From the NCBI GenBank assembly GCA_014706295.1, contig JACSVZ010000008.1, positions 1,116,001 through 1,180,000 of the forward strand: a DNA stretch of 64,000 nucleotides. The letters are read 5' to 3'. Made by a program: the position numbers and the translations under genes. Of this stretch, positions 61,964 through 64,000 are shown piece by piece. The first letter of the stretch is position 1. Each line of letters opens with the position of its first letter. A model generated the notes under the pieces. It searched no databases. It was not told the origin of the DNA and saw only the letters and a program-made list of their open reading frames with translations. This stretch comes from Lycocorax pyrrhopterus obiensis (taxonomy: Eukaryota > Chordata > Aves > Passeriformes > Paradisaeidae).

Positions 61964-62215
61964 GTCACTCCAGTGAGAGATCTGCCTGCCCAGCCTTCCC
62001 TGCCAGCCCCTTCAGCCTCATCCCAGGCGTTTATTTACCAGGGAAACATGGAAAACAGGGAGGAGAGGGGAGGTGTGCTGTGTGAGCGCGAGACCTGGAA
62101 TGGTGAATGTGGACCTGCAGTCACCTGGCACTCGGAGCAGTGTGAGGGAAGGGTTTGGCTCTTTGGTCAAACACCGTGGGCTGGAAGGACCAAATAAATC
62201 CTCATCCCCAGGTGT
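61964..62215 (+). other. Putative 3' untranslated region
   Basis: Follows the TGA of the candidate terminal exon and runs to just beyond the AATAAA at 62193-62198. No repeat is recognised in it. The boundary is inferred from the polyadenylation signal only. If the exon is internal, this is intron. Confidence 0.35.
62193..62198 (+). terminator. Candidate polyadenylation signal AATAAA
   Basis: Canonical AATAAA 230 bp after the TGA of the candidate terminal exon. GT-containing sequence (caggtgtccctcaggtgg) follows within 30 bp and could serve as the downstream element. AATAAA is common by chance in AT-rich DNA, so its value lies in its position. Confidence 0.35.
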
Positions 62216-62996
62216 CCCTCAGGTGGATTTACCCATCTCCTCGTGCTATTTATTTAACACAGTCAGGAGCTGTGAGCACGTGCAACATCACCAAAGGTGC
62301 AGTGGCCTTTAAAAGCATTATGGCACTGGAGCATTTGGATGAATCCAGCTAAAATTGGGCTAAATTACCCTCACACAGAATTATTGTGGTGTGGCTTGAA
62401 GGAGGGAAAGACTTCCCTGGTTATTGCAGCACCTCTCCTCCTCCGAGGATGTGGCCGGAGTGGGAGGCTGGAAGAGCGATTCAGGGTTTGCCCCGAGCAG
62501 TTTTTTTGTGGGGTTTCCATGTGGAGCTGCCCGTGTTTGCCACTGAGCTGAGGGATCTGTTGCAGGCAGACTGATGTGTGGGCGTGCACCTGTGGAACAG
62601 AGTGTCAAATATTACGGGTGTGTAAATTTTAATCACTATGAGTCTTTTATTTCTGTGAGTTACGGCTTCTCTATCAAGTGGCTGTCTCAGGGTTTTTAAA
62701 TATATCTGTTCTTTTATCGCTGCCTTTCAAGCACGTGGTTATCCTGGGTAAAAAGGGAAAGAAGGGAACGAGTTTGTGCTCTTTTAAGGGATCTCAGCCT
62801 CTGGCTTTGGTCTGTTACCTTTGATATGAGACTGCAGTGACCAAATGCCCCAGTATCACTTATCAATCACCTATCAAAAGTGATTTTCCGTTTAATTGAA
62901 GGATAAATGAAAACTGACTCCTCAGTTCCCCTGTTTTATTTGTTCATAGCTTCAACTTTTGTTTTAGGCTGGGGTATTTTTGGGTAACATTTTGAC

Positions 62997-63262
62997 ATAG
63001 AATCATTAAGGTTGGAAAAGACCTCCAAGATCGAGTCAACCATTAACCCAGCGCTGCCAAGGCACCTCTAAATCCATGTCCCCAGGTGCCACATCCACAT
63101 GGCTTTTCAACACTTCCAGGGATGGTGATTCCACCTCCTCCAGCAGCCCCTTCCAATGCCTGACCACCCTTCCTGTGAAGAAATATTTCCCCAAATCCAA
63201 TTTAAACCTTCCCTGGGGCAGCTGTTTTCTCTTGTGCTGAAATGCCTCCAGACTGTTTTGAA
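62997..63262 (-). mobile_element. CR1 LINE fragment, older subfamily
   Basis: Antisense 3' end of a CR1 family distinct from the main group: atagaatcattaaggttgga, aagacctccaagatcgagtc, then the ttccaatgcctgaccaccct region. Lies in sequence downstream of the candidate terminal exon. Confidence 0.87.
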
Positions 63263-63962
63263 AAGCCAAGGAATGAAAGTGAGAGCTCTGAAAAGCAAGG
63301 GAGGAGGTTTGCAACTAGGAAATAAATTTGGATGGCAGGACCTAAAAGCTATTGGGGGCAGGTGAGCAAAATGTGTCTTTTCTCAGTGTATTCCACTGGG
63401 AACATCTGTGTTTTAAGGGAGATTATTTTAACTGTCTTGGAAGGGCTGTGAAAAATGAATAAATCAGAGTTTTGCTCACAAAAAGCTTTGAGTACCAAAA
63501 AAGGGTCAGTTTGCACTCCTGGAATTGCAGCCGTAATTCCAGGTTAAGAGGTGCTGAGCCAAAATTTGGGACAAACAGTGCAGCTCGGCAGGGCAGGCTG
63601 TGTCCTTCCACAGAACGCTTAGGGGAGAAGCAGTTTGCATTTGGGTTTGTTTGCTTTTGAGATTGAAACTTGTTATTTATCGAGGGAAGAGTGAGGCACA
63701 TTAGGCAGGCGTGCCCTGAAGGGTGTTTGGGCTTTTCAGTATTTTATCCAGGGTAAATACGAAACCCTTCCCTTCTCTTTGGCCGCTCTTTGTTCACATC
63801 TGGCCTTCAGAAGGACCGGGGTAAGGGAGCGCGTGCGAGGATAAACTGCCAGCATCTCCCACTCTTGGCAGATTTTCCTGAGTTTCACCTTAACTCCTTG
63901 AGTTCCTCAAAAATCAAAGTGAGCAAACCACGCCTTCTGTTGTTTCCCCCGAGGATCCCAGA

Positions 63963-64000
63963 CGTCTCTCTCCCTCCTTTTTTCAGCCTCCTGATGAATC
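63963..64000 (+). promoter_or_regulatory. Strong splice-acceptor-like site at the window edge
   Basis: A nearly unbroken run of pyrimidines (63965-63984) leads into cag with AG at 63985-63986. The 14 bases after it are open in phase 0 (P-P-D-E-S). That phase matches a possible donor at the end of codon 61910-61912. Too little sequence remains to judge coding potential. Confidence 0.25.

Noticed and set aside
1..64000. CRISPR arrays, tRNA or rRNA genes, prokaryotic operons
   Set aside because: The tandem arrays have no spacer structure, no tRNA-like or rRNA-like sequence was noticed, and the sequence is clearly avian nuclear DNA.

Overview
The window is vertebrate nuclear DNA from a bird, most likely a passerine. 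The call rests on dozens of CR1 retrotransposon fragments of the avian type: near-identical 3' ends, 5' truncation and short octamer-like tails such as gattctgggattc. There are no Alu/L1-type repeats and no dense prokaryotic-style coding. Bacterial features (operons, ribosome binding sites, CRISPR, rRNA) are absent, and I saw no tRNA. Nearly all open frames longer than 60 codons are chance frames, and many simply read through CR1 copies.

Layout. 1-16 kb: repeat-poor sequence with scattered CR1 fragments, a possible solo LTR near 12 kb and an unexplained 233-codon antisense frame near 13.5-14.2 kb. 16.1-25.2 kb: two almost identical copies of a 4.25-4.28 kb block (16314-20591 and 20692-24944) separated by exactly 100 N. 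Copy 1 ends at the gap and copy 2 begins at it, as expected for two contigs whose overlapping ends were never merged, so this is probably a false duplication. 25-40 kb: more CR1 fragments, an AT-rich minisatellite at 32.3 kb and long repeat-poor stretches. 40.7-41.3 kb: a 20-bp purine-rich minisatellite of about 27 units. 42-57 kb: CR1 fragments, including a pair of 316/317-bp segments in inverted orientation 15 kb apart that differ by one base, and an 88-bp five-unit minisatellite at 53.3-53.8 kb.

57-64 kb holds the only convincing protein-coding sequence. A good splice acceptor at 61714-61715 opens an 82-codon reading frame with bird-like codon use. It ends at a TGA (61961-61963), and an AATAAA lies 230 bp further on. 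It looks like the last (or a late) exon of a plus-strand gene whose earlier exons I could not find here; I do not recognise the protein. A second strong acceptor sits at the window edge (63985-63986) in a compatible phase, so an internal-exon model is also possible.

I found no evidence of a new multi-gene biological system. The observations most worth checking are the gap-flanking duplication, the unrecognised exon, the near-identical and mosaic CR1 segments, and the minisatellites.
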